Positions 9,753-18,480 of a stretch of 64,000 bases of DNA are shown piece by piece; within the stretch, counting starts at the first letter, position 1; each line of letters opens with the position of its first letter. Made by a program: the position numbers and the translations under genes. This DNA is from an uncultured Clostridium sp. (GTDB lineage Bacteria > Bacillota > Clostridia > Lachnospirales > Lachnospiraceae), in the NCBI GenBank assembly GCA_900555045.1, contig USJW01000004.1:1-64000 (forward strand), given 5' to 3'. The notes under the pieces are model-generated. The model did no database searches, was not told the DNA's origin, and saw only the letters and a list, made by a program, of their open reading frames with translations.

Positions 9753-11234
9753 ATGCAGGACATTGTGAAAATCAATCAGAATGACAACGTAGCGGTAGCG
9801 CTCCGCCCGATCGCGGCGGGGGAGACGTTACAGGTGGCGGGCGCAGAGGTGACCGCTGCAGAGGAGATTCCCCAGGGCCACAAATTTGCGTTGAAGCCGA
9901 TTAAGGCAGGGGAAGAGGTTGTGAAGTACGGCTTCCGGATCGGCTATGCGAAGGAGGATATCCGGACCGGTCAGTGGGTTCACGTGCACAATGTGAAGAC
10001 TGCGCTGGGAGATGTTCTTTCCTATACTTATGATCCCGCCGGCGCGGATGTGGAGCCCACGGAGCACGCATACTTTGAGGGCTACCGCCGGGCGGACGGC
10101 AAGGTGGGCGTGCGCAACGAGATCTGGATTATCCCCACAGTGGGCTGCGTGAACTCCATCGCCAAGGCCCTGGAGACGCAGGCGAGAGACCTCGTAAAGG
10201 GAACCGTGGAGGACATCATCGCCTTCCCGCACCCCTACGGCTGCTCCCAGATGGGCGACGACCAGGAGAACACCAGAAAGGTTCTGGCGGACATGATTCA
10301 CCACCCCAACGCCGGCGGCGTGCTGGTCTTGGGCCTGGGCTGTGAGAACAGCAACATCCCGGTGCTGATGGACTATATCGGCGAGTACGACGAGCAGCGG
10401 GTGAAATTCCTCCAGTGCCAGGACGTGGAGGACGAGATGGAGACGGCCATGGGTATGTTAAAGGAGCTGGCAAACTACGCGGGCGCCTTCTCCAGGGAGA
10501 AGATCGACGCCAGCGAGCTGGTGATCGGCATGAAGTGCGGCGGCTCCGACGGCCTGTCCGGCATCACGGCGAACCCGGTTGTGGGCGCATTCTCCGATCT
10601 CCTGGTGAGCAAGGGCGGCACCACCATCCTGACCGAGGTTCCGGAGATGTTCGGCGCGGAGACGCTGCTGATGAACCGCTGCGAGACCCCGGAGCTGTTC
10701 GAGAAGACCGTGGACCTGATCAACAACTTCAAGAACTATTTTACCAGCCACAACCAGACCATCTACGAGAATCCCTCCCCGGGCAACAAGAAGGGTGGAA
10801 TCTCCACGCTTGAGGACAAGTCCCTAGGCTGCACCCAGAAGTCCGGAAGCTCTCTGGTGAAGGGCGTGCTGGAGTACGCCGAGCCCGTGAAGGTGAAGGG
10901 CTTAAATCTCTTATCCGCCCCCGGAAACGACCTGGTGGCGTCCACCGCTCTGGCGGTCTCCGGCGCGCACATTGTGCTGTTCACCACCGGCCGCGGAACT
11001 CCCTTCGCGTCCCCGGTTCCCACGGTGAAAATTTCCAGCAACAGCAAGCTTGCGGGACACAAGGACAACTGGATCGATTTCAACGCCGGGCGCATGGTGG
11101 AGGACAAGACCAAGGAGCAGCTGGCCAAGGAGCTGTTCGACTATGTGTTAGAGGTGGCAAGCGGCCGCAAGGTGAAGGCTGAGGAGGCCGGCTTCCACGA
11201 TATGGCGATTTTTAAGCAGGGCGTGACGCTGTAA
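9753..11234 (+). CDS. uxaA: altronate dehydratase UxaA
   Basis: 493 aa. Dehydrates D-altronate to 2-keto-3-deoxygluconate (KDG). An N-terminal SAF domain (residues 1-95, NDNVAVALRPIAAGETL) is fused to the large UxaA catalytic part containing RNEIWIIPTVGCVN, HPYGCSQMGDD, GLGCENSN and MKCGGSDGLSG. These carry the Cys/His residues expected for metal binding. The frame extends to 9693, but ATG 9753 has AGGAGAAG just upstream and begins the SAF domain. The gene is transcribed from the operator-controlled promoter at 9617-9662. Length and domain order match single-chain bacterial UxaA. Confidence 0.96.
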   Translation: MQDIVKINQNDNVAVALRPIAAGETLQVAGAEVTAAEEIPQGHKFALKPIKAGEEVVKYGFRIGYAKEDIRTGQWVHVHNVKTALGDVLSYTYDPAGADVEPTEHAYFEGYRRADGKVGVRNEIWIIPTVGCVNSIAKALETQARDLVKGTVEDIIAFPHPYGCSQMGDDQENTRKVLADMIHHPNAGGVLVLGLGCENSNIPVLMDYIGEYDEQRVKFLQCQDVEDEMETAMGMLKELANYAGAFSREKIDASELVIGMKCGGSDGLSGITANPVVGAFSDLLVSKGGTTILTEVPEMFGAETLLMNRCETPELFEKTVDLINNFKNYFTSHNQTIYENPSPGNKKGGISTLEDKSLGCTQKSGSSLVKGVLEYAEPVKVKGLNLLSAPGNDLVASTALAVSGAHIVLFTTGRGTPFASPVPTVKISSNSKLAGHKDNWIDFNAGRMVEDKTKEQLAKELFDYVLEVASGRKVKAEEAGFHDMAIFKQGVTL

Positions 11235-11302
11235 TGGCGGAGGATGACACTGCAGGAAACAGAGTATAACACTGCGGAAAGCAGGGGATCATTTTCTAAT
11301 AT

Positions 11303-11334
11303 GCGGCGGGCGCGGGACTTCTTGCGCCCGCCGC
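11303..11334. repeat. perfect 11-bp GC-rich hairpin after uxaA
   Basis: GCGGCGGGCGC and its exact complement flank a 10-nt loop, 69 bases after the uxaA stop. It has no U tract, so it may stabilise or weakly end the uxaA mRNA. Confidence 0.5.
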
Positions 11335-11388
11335 TGTCAAATCGTGGAAAAGACTGGAAAATTACACAGCGGCGGAACAAATTAGCGG

Positions 11389-11463
11389 TTGCACAATCCC
11401 TCCGGTTAGTGTATACTGAAAGCAATGAATATCGTATATACGGACGAAAAATGTATATGCGAA
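11389..11463 (+). promoter_or_regulatory. promoter and two putative IclR sites upstream of the IclR gene
   Basis: TTGCAC (11389-11394) and TATACT (11412-11417) are 17 bases apart. Downstream are ATCGTATATACGGA (11431-11444) and AATGTATATGCGAA (11450-11463). Both resemble the near-palindrome TTCGTATATGCGAA found before eda at 12375-12388, suggesting autoregulation. Confidence 0.7.
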
Positions 11464-11504
11464 TATAAAGGCAGAAGTTTGCAGGACAACTTAGGAGGGG
11501 TAGC

Positions 11505-12266
11505 ATGAAATTAAACAGAACCACCCTGCGCACGGTGGATATACTGAAGCTGGTGTCTAAACGGCCGGACGGAATCACATTGGACGAGATCTGCGAGCGT
11601 CTGGAGCTGCCCAAGACCAGCGCCTACGATATCGTGACCACCCTGGTGCAGACCGGGATGATCCACGTGGCCAGGGAGCAAAAGCAGCGGTATCACATCG
11701 GCCTGACCGCGTACCGGATCGGCATCAATTACACCAACAACCTGGATTTTATCAGCGTGATCGACCCGGTCCTAAAGCTGTTCGCCAGGGAGGTGGGAAA
11801 AACCGTGTTCTTCGGGGTGCGGTCTGAGGACGAGATCATCTACATCTGTAAATTTGAGCCCGAGAACCCCATCATCACCACCGCCACCGTGGGAACCAAA
11901 AACCCGCTCTACTGTACGTCCCTGGGAAAGGCCATCCTGGCCTTCGAGGAGGATGAGGTGCGGGAGAGTGTGCTTGGCCGCCTCCGCTATGAGCGCAAGA
12001 CGGATCACACACTTCTAAGCCGCCAGGCACTGGAGGCGGAACTCATGACGGTGCGGGAGAAGGGGTACGCTCTGGACGCGAGAGAGCTGGAGGAGCACAT
12101 GGAGTGTGTGGGCTCCCCGGTGTTCGGCCCCGACGGCACGCTGATCGGCGCAATCAGTGTCTCGAGCCTGTATAAACCCTCCGAGGACTATGAGGCGCTG
12201 GGGGTGAGAGTGCACAGAAAGGCGTTAGAGCTGTCAAAGCTGATGGGATTTTTAGGAAAATTTTAA
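11505..12266 (+). CDS. IclR-family regulator, KdgR-like
   Basis: 253 aa. The N-terminal winged helix (residues 5-65: LRTVDILKLVSKRPDGITLDEICERLELPKTSAYDIV) is followed by an IclR effector domain (about 75-250) with YCTSLGKAILA and the C-terminal SVSSL segment. AGGAGGGG precedes the ATG by 5 bases. It sits between uxaA and the KDG-utilising genes, and shared CGTATATRCG-type sites occur before itself and before eda. It therefore probably senses KDG or a related acid and controls eda-kdgK, like E. coli KdgR. Whether it represses or activates cannot be read from sequence. Confidence 0.88.
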   Translation: MKLNRTTLRTVDILKLVSKRPDGITLDEICERLELPKTSAYDIVTTLVQTGMIHVAREQKQRYHIGLTAYRIGINYTNNLDFISVIDPVLKLFAREVGKTVFFGVRSEDEIIYICKFEPENPIITTATVGTKNPLYCTSLGKAILAFEEDEVRESVLGRLRYERKTDHTLLSRQALEAELMTVREKGYALDARELEEHMECVGSPVFGPDGTLIGAISVSSLYKPSEDYEALGVRVHRKALELSKLMGFLGKF

Positions 12267-12316
12267 AGAGGCCGGAAAATCCAAGAAAAATTCATCATTT
12301 TTTAGCGGTTTTTCTG

Positions 12317-12388
12317 TTGACAAATGATGTGGTAACGATTAAACTTTAAGTATAAATCGCATTTATGAAATTGATTCGTATATGCGAA
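12317..12388 (+). promoter_or_regulatory. eda promoter with putative IclR operator
   Basis: TTGACA (12317-12322) and TAAACT (12340-12345) have 17-base spacing. TTCGTATATGCGAA at 12375-12388 is a near-perfect palindrome downstream of the start site. It shares its core with two sites upstream of the IclR gene, placing it as a roadblock-type operator in the eda leader. Confidence 0.72.
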
Positions 12389-12411
12389 CCCATGAAAGAA
12401 GGAGAAGAGAC

Positions 12412-13062
12412 ATGAAAAAAGAAAAAGTTTTAGCAAGAATGAAAGAAGATTGCCTGGTTGCAGTTGTTCGCGCAAAGAACTATGAGCAGGGTGAGAAGGT
12501 TGTGGATGCCATCATCGCCGGCGGAATCAATTTCATCGAGCTGACCATGACCATGGATGACGGGGATCCGGTTGGATTCATCAAATTGATGGCTGAGAAG
12601 TATAAAGACAACGACAAGGTAGTGATCGGCGCCGGCACCGTTCTGGATCCGGAGACCGCAAGAGCCTGCATCCTGGCTGGAGCAAACTACATTGTAAGCC
12701 CCGCTTTAAACCTGGATACCGTTAAGCTGTGCAACCGCTACAGAGTGCCGATGCTGCCCGGCGTTATGACTCCCACCGAGGCTGTAACCGCCATGGAAGC
12801 TGGCTGCGATATCATCAAGATCTTCCCCGGCAATATTGTTGGACCGGCTGCCATCAGCAGCTTCAAGGGCCCCCTTCCCCAGGGTGAGTTCATGCCGTCC
12901 GGCGGTGTTGACGTGGACAACGTTGACAAGTGGATCAAGGCTGGCGCTTACGCAGTGGGCACCGGAAGCAGCCTGACCAAGGGCGCTAAGACCGGCGATT
13001 TCGCCGCTGTGACCGCGAAGGCACAGGAGTTCGTGAAGGCTGTCGCTGCTGCGAGAGCATAA
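12412..13062 (+). CDS. eda: KDPG/KHG aldolase Eda
   Basis: 216 aa class I aldolase that splits 2-keto-3-deoxy-6-phosphogluconate into pyruvate and glyceraldehyde 3-phosphate. The Schiff-base Lys is K136 in DIIKIFPGN. The catalytic Glu context is FIELTMT (E43), and GAGTVLD with YIVSPALN completes the phosphate and substrate pocket. The frame opens at 12382, but ATG 12412 has AAGGAGAAG just upstream, and the earlier start would lie over the operator. It comes last in the uronate route after UxaC, UxaA and KDG kinase. Confidence 0.96.
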   Translation: MKKEKVLARMKEDCLVAVVRAKNYEQGEKVVDAIIAGGINFIELTMTMDDGDPVGFIKLMAEKYKDNDKVVIGAGTVLDPETARACILAGANYIVSPALNLDTVKLCNRYRVPMLPGVMTPTEAVTAMEAGCDIIKIFPGNIVGPAAISSFKGPLPQGEFMPSGGVDVDNVDKWIKAGAYAVGTGSSLTKGAKTGDFAAVTAKAQEFVKAVAAARA

Positions 13063-13084
13063 TTGCCACCTAAATGTGAGTATT

Positions 13085-13113
13085 CGGTTCCCCGCACAAT
13101 CGCCGGGGAACCG
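13085..13113. repeat. perfect 10-bp hairpin between eda and kdgK
   Basis: CGGTTCCCCG pairs with CGGGGAACCG around a 9-nt loop, without a U tract. A second weaker GC-rich hairpin follows before TACTTTTTTT at about 13135-13180. Together they could give partial termination or mRNA stability between eda and the first kinase. Confidence 0.5.
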
Positions 13114-13197
13114 CTATAGAGTGTAAACAGGCGTGCGCGGCCGCGGGATGAGCCGCAGGGCGCGGGTCAATACTTTTTTTAAGAGGAGAGAAGAACA

Positions 13198-14229
13198 ATG
13201 GCAAAAGTAGTAACCATGGGCGAGATCATGTTAAGATTATCTACCCCCAACAATGAGAAATTCATTCAGGCAGACGAGTTCGATGTAGTTTACGGCGGCG
13301 GCGAGGCAAACGTTGCTGTATCCCTGGCAAACTACGGACATGAGACCCAGTTCGTAACCGCAGTACCGGCCAACCCCATCGGCGAGTGCGCAGTTGCCAC
13401 CATGAGAAAATACAATGTGGGAACCAAGTACATCTCCAGAAGCGGCGAGCGTCTGGGAATCTACTACCTGGAGACCGGCTCCGCGATGAGAGCTTCCAAC
13501 GTGGTTTACGACCGCGCTCACAGCTCCATCTCCACCGCTACTCCGGATCAGTTTGACTTCGACGCAATCTTCTCCGACTGCGACTGGTTCCACTTCACCG
13601 GCATCACCCCCGCCATCAGCGACGCTGCGATCGCTCTGACCGAGGCTGCTCTGAAGGCTGCAAAGGCTCACGGCGTTACCGTATCCGTGGACTTAAACTT
13701 CCGCAAGAAGCTGTGGTCCTCCGAGAAGGCTCAGAAGGTTATGACCAACTTCATGCAGTACGTTGACGTTTGCATCGGCAACGAGGAGGATGCGGAGAAG
13801 GTTCTTGGCTTCAAGCCGGGCAACACCGACGTTACCTCCGGCGAGCTGGAGCTGGCTGGCTATGTGGACATCTTCAACCAGATGGCTGACAAGTTCGGCT
13901 TCAAGTATATTGTGAGTTCCCTGCGCGAGAGCCACAGCGCTTCCGACAACGGCTGGTCCGCCTGCATCATGGACGGCAAGACCCGCGAGTTCTACCACTC
14001 CAGAAAGTACCGCATTACCCCCATCGTGGACCGCGTAGGCGGCGGCGACTCCTTCGCAGCCGGACTGATCTGCGGACTGCTCGACGGCAAGGACATGAAG
14101 GCTGCTCTGGAGTTTGCAGTAGCCGCTTCCGCTTTAAAGCACACCATCCCGGGCGACTTAAACCTGGTAACCCGCGCAGAGGTTGAGAACCTGGCCGGCG
14201 GCGATGCTTCCGGACGTGTACAGCGCTAA
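13198..14229 (+). CDS. kdgK: 2-dehydro-3-deoxygluconokinase (PfkB family), copy 1
   Basis: 343 aa ribokinase-like sugar kinase phosphorylating KDG to KDPG. The N-terminal GGGEANVAVSLANYG and C-terminal DRVGGGDSFAAGL (catalytic Asp at 284) are the two PfkB signatures. GERLGIYYLETG and SVDLNFRKKLW are typical of KdgK. Every Glu codon I read in this gene is GAG, a strong bias also seen in much of the window after 7 kb. A paralogue of nearly equal length lies 91 bases downstream. Confidence 0.93.
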   Translation: MAKVVTMGEIMLRLSTPNNEKFIQADEFDVVYGGGEANVAVSLANYGHETQFVTAVPANPIGECAVATMRKYNVGTKYISRSGERLGIYYLETGSAMRASNVVYDRAHSSISTATPDQFDFDAIFSDCDWFHFTGITPAISDAAIALTEAALKAAKAHGVTVSVDLNFRKKLWSSEKAQKVMTNFMQYVDVCIGNEEDAEKVLGFKPGNTDVTSGELELAGYVDIFNQMADKFGFKYIVSSLRESHSASDNGWSACIMDGKTREFYHSRKYRITPIVDRVGGGDSFAAGLICGLLDGKDMKAALEFAVAASALKHTIPGDLNLVTRAEVENLAGGDASGRVQR

Positions 14230-14264
14230 TCGCTCGCACGCGGCATAAATCGAACATGATTTTC

Positions 14265-14298
14265 AAACGGCTAATCCTTCAGCAGGCATTAGCCGTTT
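14265..14298. repeat. perfect 11-bp hairpin between the two kinase genes
   Basis: AAACGGCTAAT pairs exactly with ATTAGCCGTTT around a 12-nt loop. It is followed by TCTCATAATAAAGG rather than a U tract and overlaps the region just before the second kinase's ribosome site, so it may dampen rather than stop transcription. Confidence 0.5.
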
Positions 14299-14320
14299 CT
14301 CATAATAAAGGAGAGAGAGT

Positions 14321-15355
14321 ATGGAAGAGAAGAGCAGCAGAAATTTTGACCTCCTCACACTTGGACAGGTGCTTCTTCGCCTGTCGCCGCCGGACAACGA
14401 GCGCTTAAGCCGTGGAGACACCTTTGTGAAGCAGGTGGGCGGTGCGGAGTTAAACGTGGCCGTGGGCGCGTCCCTCTTGGGTCTGCACACCGGCGTGATT
14501 TCCAAGCTTCCGGCCCATGACATCGGAAGCTTCATGAAAGGAAAAATCCGTTCCTTCGGCGTCAGCGATGACTTTTTCATGTATGACCATTCGCCGTCGG
14601 CCCGCCTGGGAATCTACTACTATGAGAACGGTGCTTATCCCAGAAAGCCCAAGGTGATCTACGACCGCAACAACAGCTCCTTCTTCTCGTTAGATATCGA
14701 CGAGATTCCGGACGAGGTGTACACGGCCTCCAAGTGCTTCCACACCACGGGAATCACCCTGGCGCTCAGCGAGAAGGTCCGCGAGACCACCATCGAGATG
14801 ATCAAGCGCTTCAAGGCGGCCGGGACCCTGGTGAGCTTTGACGTGAACTTCCGCGGCAATCTCTGGACCGGCGACCAGGCCCGCGAGACCATCCTGCGGA
14901 TTCTGCCCTACGTGGACATTTTCTTCTGCTCTGAGGACACGGCCCGCCTGACCTTCTTGAAAACCGGGACGGCCCGGGAGATGATGAAGAGCTTTACCGA
15001 GGAGTTCCCGATCTCCATCGTGGCCTCCACCCAGCGGATTGTCCACAGCCCTAAGCTGCACACCTTCGGCTCCGTGGCCTACGACGCGGCCCGGGATGAG
15101 TACTACGAGGAGGAGCCCTACCGCAACATCGAGGTTGTGGACCGCATCGGCAGCGGCGACGCCTACATCTCCGGCGCGCTCTACGGTCTGCTGTCCTCCG
15201 GCGGCGACTGCGCCAAGGCCATCGCCTACGGCAACGCCACAGCCGCTGTGAAGAACACGATTCCGGGCGACCTGCCCTCCTCCAATCTGGACGAGATCGA
15301 GACCATCATCCAGGCGCACAACTCCAAGGGTTATCAGAGCGAGATGGCCCGCTAA
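14321..15355 (+). CDS. PfkB-family sugar kinase, second KdgK paralogue
   Basis: 344 aa. It has both PfkB signatures: GGAELNVAVGASLLG near residue 42 and DRIGSGDAYISGAL with catalytic Asp at 280. ARLGIYYYENG and SFDVNFRGNLW parallel the KdgK-specific segments of the upstream gene. The two proteins clearly align end to end but differ widely, so this is an old duplication. It could be a second KDG kinase (for instance for the KDGal epimer) or act on a related ketodeoxy acid; specificity is not readable. It is the last gene of the uronate cluster. Confidence 0.88.
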   Translation: MEEKSSRNFDLLTLGQVLLRLSPPDNERLSRGDTFVKQVGGAELNVAVGASLLGLHTGVISKLPAHDIGSFMKGKIRSFGVSDDFFMYDHSPSARLGIYYYENGAYPRKPKVIYDRNNSSFFSLDIDEIPDEVYTASKCFHTTGITLALSEKVRETTIEMIKRFKAAGTLVSFDVNFRGNLWTGDQARETILRILPYVDIFFCSEDTARLTFLKTGTAREMMKSFTEEFPISIVASTQRIVHSPKLHTFGSVAYDAARDEYYEEEPYRNIEVVDRIGSGDAYISGALYGLLSSGGDCAKAIAYGNATAAVKNTIPGDLPSSNLDEIETIIQAHNSKGYQSEMAR

Positions 15356-15411
15356 AAAAATTTGCCCTTCTTCTTTATTTTTCTGGTTTATCCGCTTATG
15401 CGCGGCAGATA

Positions 15412-15420
15412 TGGTATACT
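15412..15420 (+). promoter_or_regulatory. extended -10 promoter of lipoprotein gene
   Basis: TGGTATACT is an extended -10 with no good -35 at 17-18 bases. It is about 140 bases upstream of the lipoprotein start; the intervening leader shows no gene. Confidence 0.45.
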
Positions 15421-15559
15421 TAAGGTGTACATGTCCGCCGGGCATTGTGTGGGAGAGAAAAATTGAGGGAAGGGCTTTTTTGTTGGGGCAAGGCGCGGTG
15501 GTGGAACTCGCAGGAAATCGGTCGGGACGGCAGTTGGGCGGAAACGGAGGATAGGGCTG

Positions 15560-16762
15560 ATGAAAAAGATGGTGAAGGACGTGGGAGTGCTGGCGGCTTG
15601 CCTGCTTATTTGTGTGGGACTTGGGGCCTGCGGGAAGAGGGAGGCGGCGCCTCGGGGCGAGGAGACAGTGACGGAAGAGAGACAGGAGAGGGGAGAAGGC
15701 GCGGAAGGCCAGCCAGTCGGCACCGCCGGTGGACGCGGGCCGGGTGGCTCAGAGACTCTGGATCCAAACGAGGCCAGGCGGATTGCGGAGCAGACCTACC
15801 AGGTGGACTTGACACCTCTGGGGCAGGTGACGTTTGCCGCCTACGCTCCGGACACGGAGCACAGTCCCTTAGCGGATGTGGAGTTTGCGCTGATCAAGGA
15901 TGGAAAAATATGGGCCAAACTTGAGGGGATGTACAAGGACAATATCCGGCTGAACGAGATGTTTGAGAATGTGGAGGAGGTCTCGTTTTCGGACTACAAC
16001 GGCGACCGGTACACGGACATAATTGTGATTTGCAATTACATGCCGTCCTCCGGACCCGATGCAGGGCGCGCGTACTCGGAGACCCGGATTTATCGGGGAA
16101 ATGCGGACGGCGTCTTTGTGCTGGAGCGGGACTTGTCGGAGGAAGCGTCTATGGCGCTGGTCAAGCAGACGGCCAAGACCGTGCTGGGCTTTCTGCAGAA
16201 CAGCCAGACGCCTCCCGGTGTGGAGACATCCTGGCTCCAGGCCTACATTGATTTTTTGTACAACCGAAATCCGGGGCAGTGGGCGGGATTTGCGTTTATC
16301 TGGCTCGATGACGACGAGATTCCGGAGCTGGTGGAAATCGGAAACAGCCAGACGGGCGGCTGCGCCATTGTCAGCTATGCGGACGGAGTGCTTCATGAGC
16401 TGCAGTTAAATCAGCCGAGTTTTACCTACATAGAGCGCGGAGGTCTGCTCTGCAGCTCGGGTGGAAATAAAAATCGCAGCTGTGATCTGGTTTACAGCCT
16501 TGCGGACGGCACACTGAAATTGGTCGGGGAGGGATACTACGGCACGGAGGTAAATGAACCTCTGAAGCGGGATGCTGCCGGAAAGCCGGTGTGCCAGTAC
16601 CGGTGGAATGGCGCGGCCCTGACGGAGAAGGCGTACTATAATGCGCTCAGCCGCGTGTACGACGAATCTCAGGCGGTGGACGGCTATCAACCAGATCGCT
16701 GTTATACGGCGGAGGAGCTGGCAAAACAGCTTAAGAATGGGAGCTTGCCTGGGGCAGAGTAG
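15560..16762 (+). CDS. secreted lipoprotein of unknown function
   Basis: 400 aa. The signal peptide ends in lipobox LGAC (Cys24), followed by a Glu/Gly/Arg-rich linker to about residue 70. The rest is a soluble domain with an EF-hand-like acidic loop (SDYNGDRYTDIIVI) and a second acidic segment (FIWLDDDEIPELVEI). Both resemble FG-GAP/VCBS-type calcium loops. GGAGG precedes the ATG. It is a single-gene unit after the uronate cluster and before a hairpin and terminator. I do not recognise a specific family; a surface-anchored binding protein is the most that can be said. Confidence 0.75.
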   Translation: MKKMVKDVGVLAACLLICVGLGACGKREAAPRGEETVTEERQERGEGAEGQPVGTAGGRGPGGSETLDPNEARRIAEQTYQVDLTPLGQVTFAAYAPDTEHSPLADVEFALIKDGKIWAKLEGMYKDNIRLNEMFENVEEVSFSDYNGDRYTDIIVICNYMPSSGPDAGRAYSETRIYRGNADGVFVLERDLSEEASMALVKQTAKTVLGFLQNSQTPPGVETSWLQAYIDFLYNRNPGQWAGFAFIWLDDDEIPELVEIGNSQTGGCAIVSYADGVLHELQLNQPSFTYIERGGLLCSSGGNKNRSCDLVYSLADGTLKLVGEGYYGTEVNEPLKRDAAGKPVCQYRWNGAALTEKAYYNALSRVYDESQAVDGYQPDRCYTAEELAKQLKNGSLPGAE

Positions 16763-16846
16763 CGCTTGGCAGGTTTAAGCGGCGGAGGAGAACAGTGTTT
16801 ATTGAAGGCGATGGGGCGTCGGCAAAGCCTGTGGTGATTGGTAAGT

Positions 16847-16881
16847 GTAATGGGCCGCAGGCTTAGTCTGTGGCCCATTAC
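16847..16881. terminator. 14-bp hairpin downstream of lipoprotein gene
   Basis: GTAATGGGCCGCAG pairs with CTGTGGCCCATTAC (one G-T) around a 7-nt loop, followed by TTATTCC. It is a likely but U-poor terminator, about 85 bases after the stop. Confidence 0.6.
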
Positions 16882-16949
16882 TTATTCCGGCTGCAGCAGG
16901 GCACGGCAATGGTCCGTGTGGATCGTCACTGGTCTGCACGGATCGTTGG

Positions 16950-16977
16950 CCGGCCTTGCTGCGGCCGGTATTTTTTT
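16950..16977 (+). terminator. rho-independent terminator-like site
   Basis: CCGGCC and GGCCGG around a 7-nt loop are followed by TATTTTTTT. It lies in the 470-base gene-free stretch 16763-17232. That stretch otherwise holds the upstream hairpin and the MFS promoter/operator, with no other gene visible. Confidence 0.6.
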
Positions 16978-17155
16978 GCGTTGAACCGGGCTAAGGGAGA
17001 AAGAAGCTCGCCGGGAATGTTGGCTCAGGATGACTGTTCGCCGTTCCCGGCCCCCCATTCCCGAGCCACCGTCCCCCGGGCCACCACTCTAAGCCCGCCT
17101 CTTCAGTTCGAAAAGAATAGAAAACAAGAAAAATCTAAAAAACGGCTCCCAGGGA

Positions 17156-17205
17156 TTGACAAAACCAACTAATTAAAGTATATTTATTAAACTATATTTA
17201 ATAAA
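17156..17205 (+). promoter_or_regulatory. MFS-PHP-ROK operon promoter with AT-rich operator
   Basis: TTGACA (17156-17161) and TATATT (17179-17184) are 17 bases apart. The perfect inverted repeat TTTATTAAA-N5-TTTAATAAA (17183-17205) overlaps the -10 and start site. Its form resembles operators of ROK-family repressors, and a ROK-like protein is the third gene of the operon. Confidence 0.8.
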
Positions 17206-17232
17206 TAAAAGACTTACTTGGAGGAACACGAC

Positions 17233-18441
17233 ATGTCGATCCGTGACAACTACAACCACACGCTGCGGGCCAGCTACGTGGGCTACATATCCCAGGCCAT
17301 TGTGAACAATTTCGCCCCGCTGCTGTTTTTGACCTTCCGCAGCCAGTTTGATATCTCCCTGGACCGGATCACGCTTTTGGTCACGCTGAACTTCGGTATC
17401 CAGCTGGTGGTGGACCTGTTGGCGGCGGGATTCGTGGACCGCATCGGCTACCGGACGGCCCTTGTGATGGCCCATCTCCTGTGCGCCCTTGGCGTGGCCG
17501 GCCTGGGGATTTTTCCGCAGCTTCCCATGGGGCCGTACCCGGGGTTACTCATGGCGGTGTGTCTCTACGCGGCGGGGGGCGGCCTGATCGAGGTGATGAT
17601 CAGCCCCGTGGTGGAGGCGTGCCCCACGGAGCGCAAGGAGGCGGCGATGAGCCTGCTCCACTCCTTTTACTGCTGGGGCCATGTGCTGGTGGTGATCGTG
17701 TCCACGCTGTTTTTCCGCCTGGCGGGGATTGAAAACTGGCGGATCATGGCGTTCATCTGGGCGCTTGTGCCCTTTGCCAACGCGTTCTATTTCGGACTTG
17801 TACCCATCCGCAGCATGACGGAGGAGGGGCAGGGCATGACGGTCCGGCAGCTGGCGGGAAGCGGCATGTTCTGGGTGTTTGTGCTGCTCATGATGTGCTC
17901 CGGCGCGTCGGAGCAGGCCATGAGCCAGTGGGCCTCCGCCTTTGCGGAGTCGGCGCTGCGGGTGGGAAAGACCGTGGGCGACCTTCTGGGCCCGTGCATG
18001 TTCGCGCTGCTCATGGGCACCTCCAGGGCAGTGTACGCCCGGTTCTCCCACCGCATGCCGCTCATTCCCTTCATGGCGGGAAGCGGCGTGCTATGTATCG
18101 CGGGCTATCTGCTGGCGGTGTGCTTTCATGCGCCTGTCCTGGCGCTTGCGGGCTGCGGAATCTGCGGCCTGGCGGTGGGGATTTTGTGGCCCGGAACATT
18201 CAGCCTATCCTGCGCGCGGATTCCGCGCGGGGGGACCGCGATGGCGGCGCTCCTGGCCTTGGGCGGCGACGTGGGCTGCTCGCTCGGCCCCACGGTGGTG
18301 GGACTGGTGTCGAACGCAGCGGGAGGCAGCATCCGCACCGGCCTCCTGGCGGCCATCGCTTTTCCGGTTTTGCTGATTCTGTGCCTTGCGAGGGTGGGAA
18401 AACGGTCCGCAGGCGAAAAGGCATGTGGGGACGCGGCCTGA
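17233..18441 (+). CDS. MFS transporter
   Basis: 402 aa major facilitator with about 12 hydrophobic segments, a typical short-loop MFS length. The family loop after TM2 (DLLAAGFVDRIGYRTAL) fits the MFS A-like motif. The N-terminus (DNYNHTLRASYVGYISQAIVNNFAPLLFLTF) resembles the fucose/glucose-permease-like group. ATG 17233 is used (GGAGG 9 bases upstream); TTG 17218 is in frame but overlaps that ribosome site. It is first in an operon with a PHP phosphoesterase and a ROK-type regulator, so it probably imports a sugar or sugar phosphate derivative. The substrate is unknown. Confidence 0.85.
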   Translation: MSIRDNYNHTLRASYVGYISQAIVNNFAPLLFLTFRSQFDISLDRITLLVTLNFGIQLVVDLLAAGFVDRIGYRTALVMAHLLCALGVAGLGIFPQLPMGPYPGLLMAVCLYAAGGGLIEVMISPVVEACPTERKEAAMSLLHSFYCWGHVLVVIVSTLFFRLAGIENWRIMAFIWALVPFANAFYFGLVPIRSMTEEGQGMTVRQLAGSGMFWVFVLLMMCSGASEQAMSQWASAFAESALRVGKTVGDLLGPCMFALLMGTSRAVYARFSHRMPLIPFMAGSGVLCIAGYLLAVCFHAPVLALAGCGICGLAVGILWPGTFSLSCARIPRGGTAMAALLALGGDVGCSLGPTVVGLVSNAAGGSIRTGLLAAIAFPVLLILCLARVGKRSAGEKACGDAA

Positions 18442-18480
18442 CAGAGATACGTCAATTATGTTTGAGAGAGGGGAAGGAAA

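Noticed and set aside
13085..13113. Hairpin after eda considered as a rho-independent terminator
   Set aside because: No U tract follows; listed only as a repeat.
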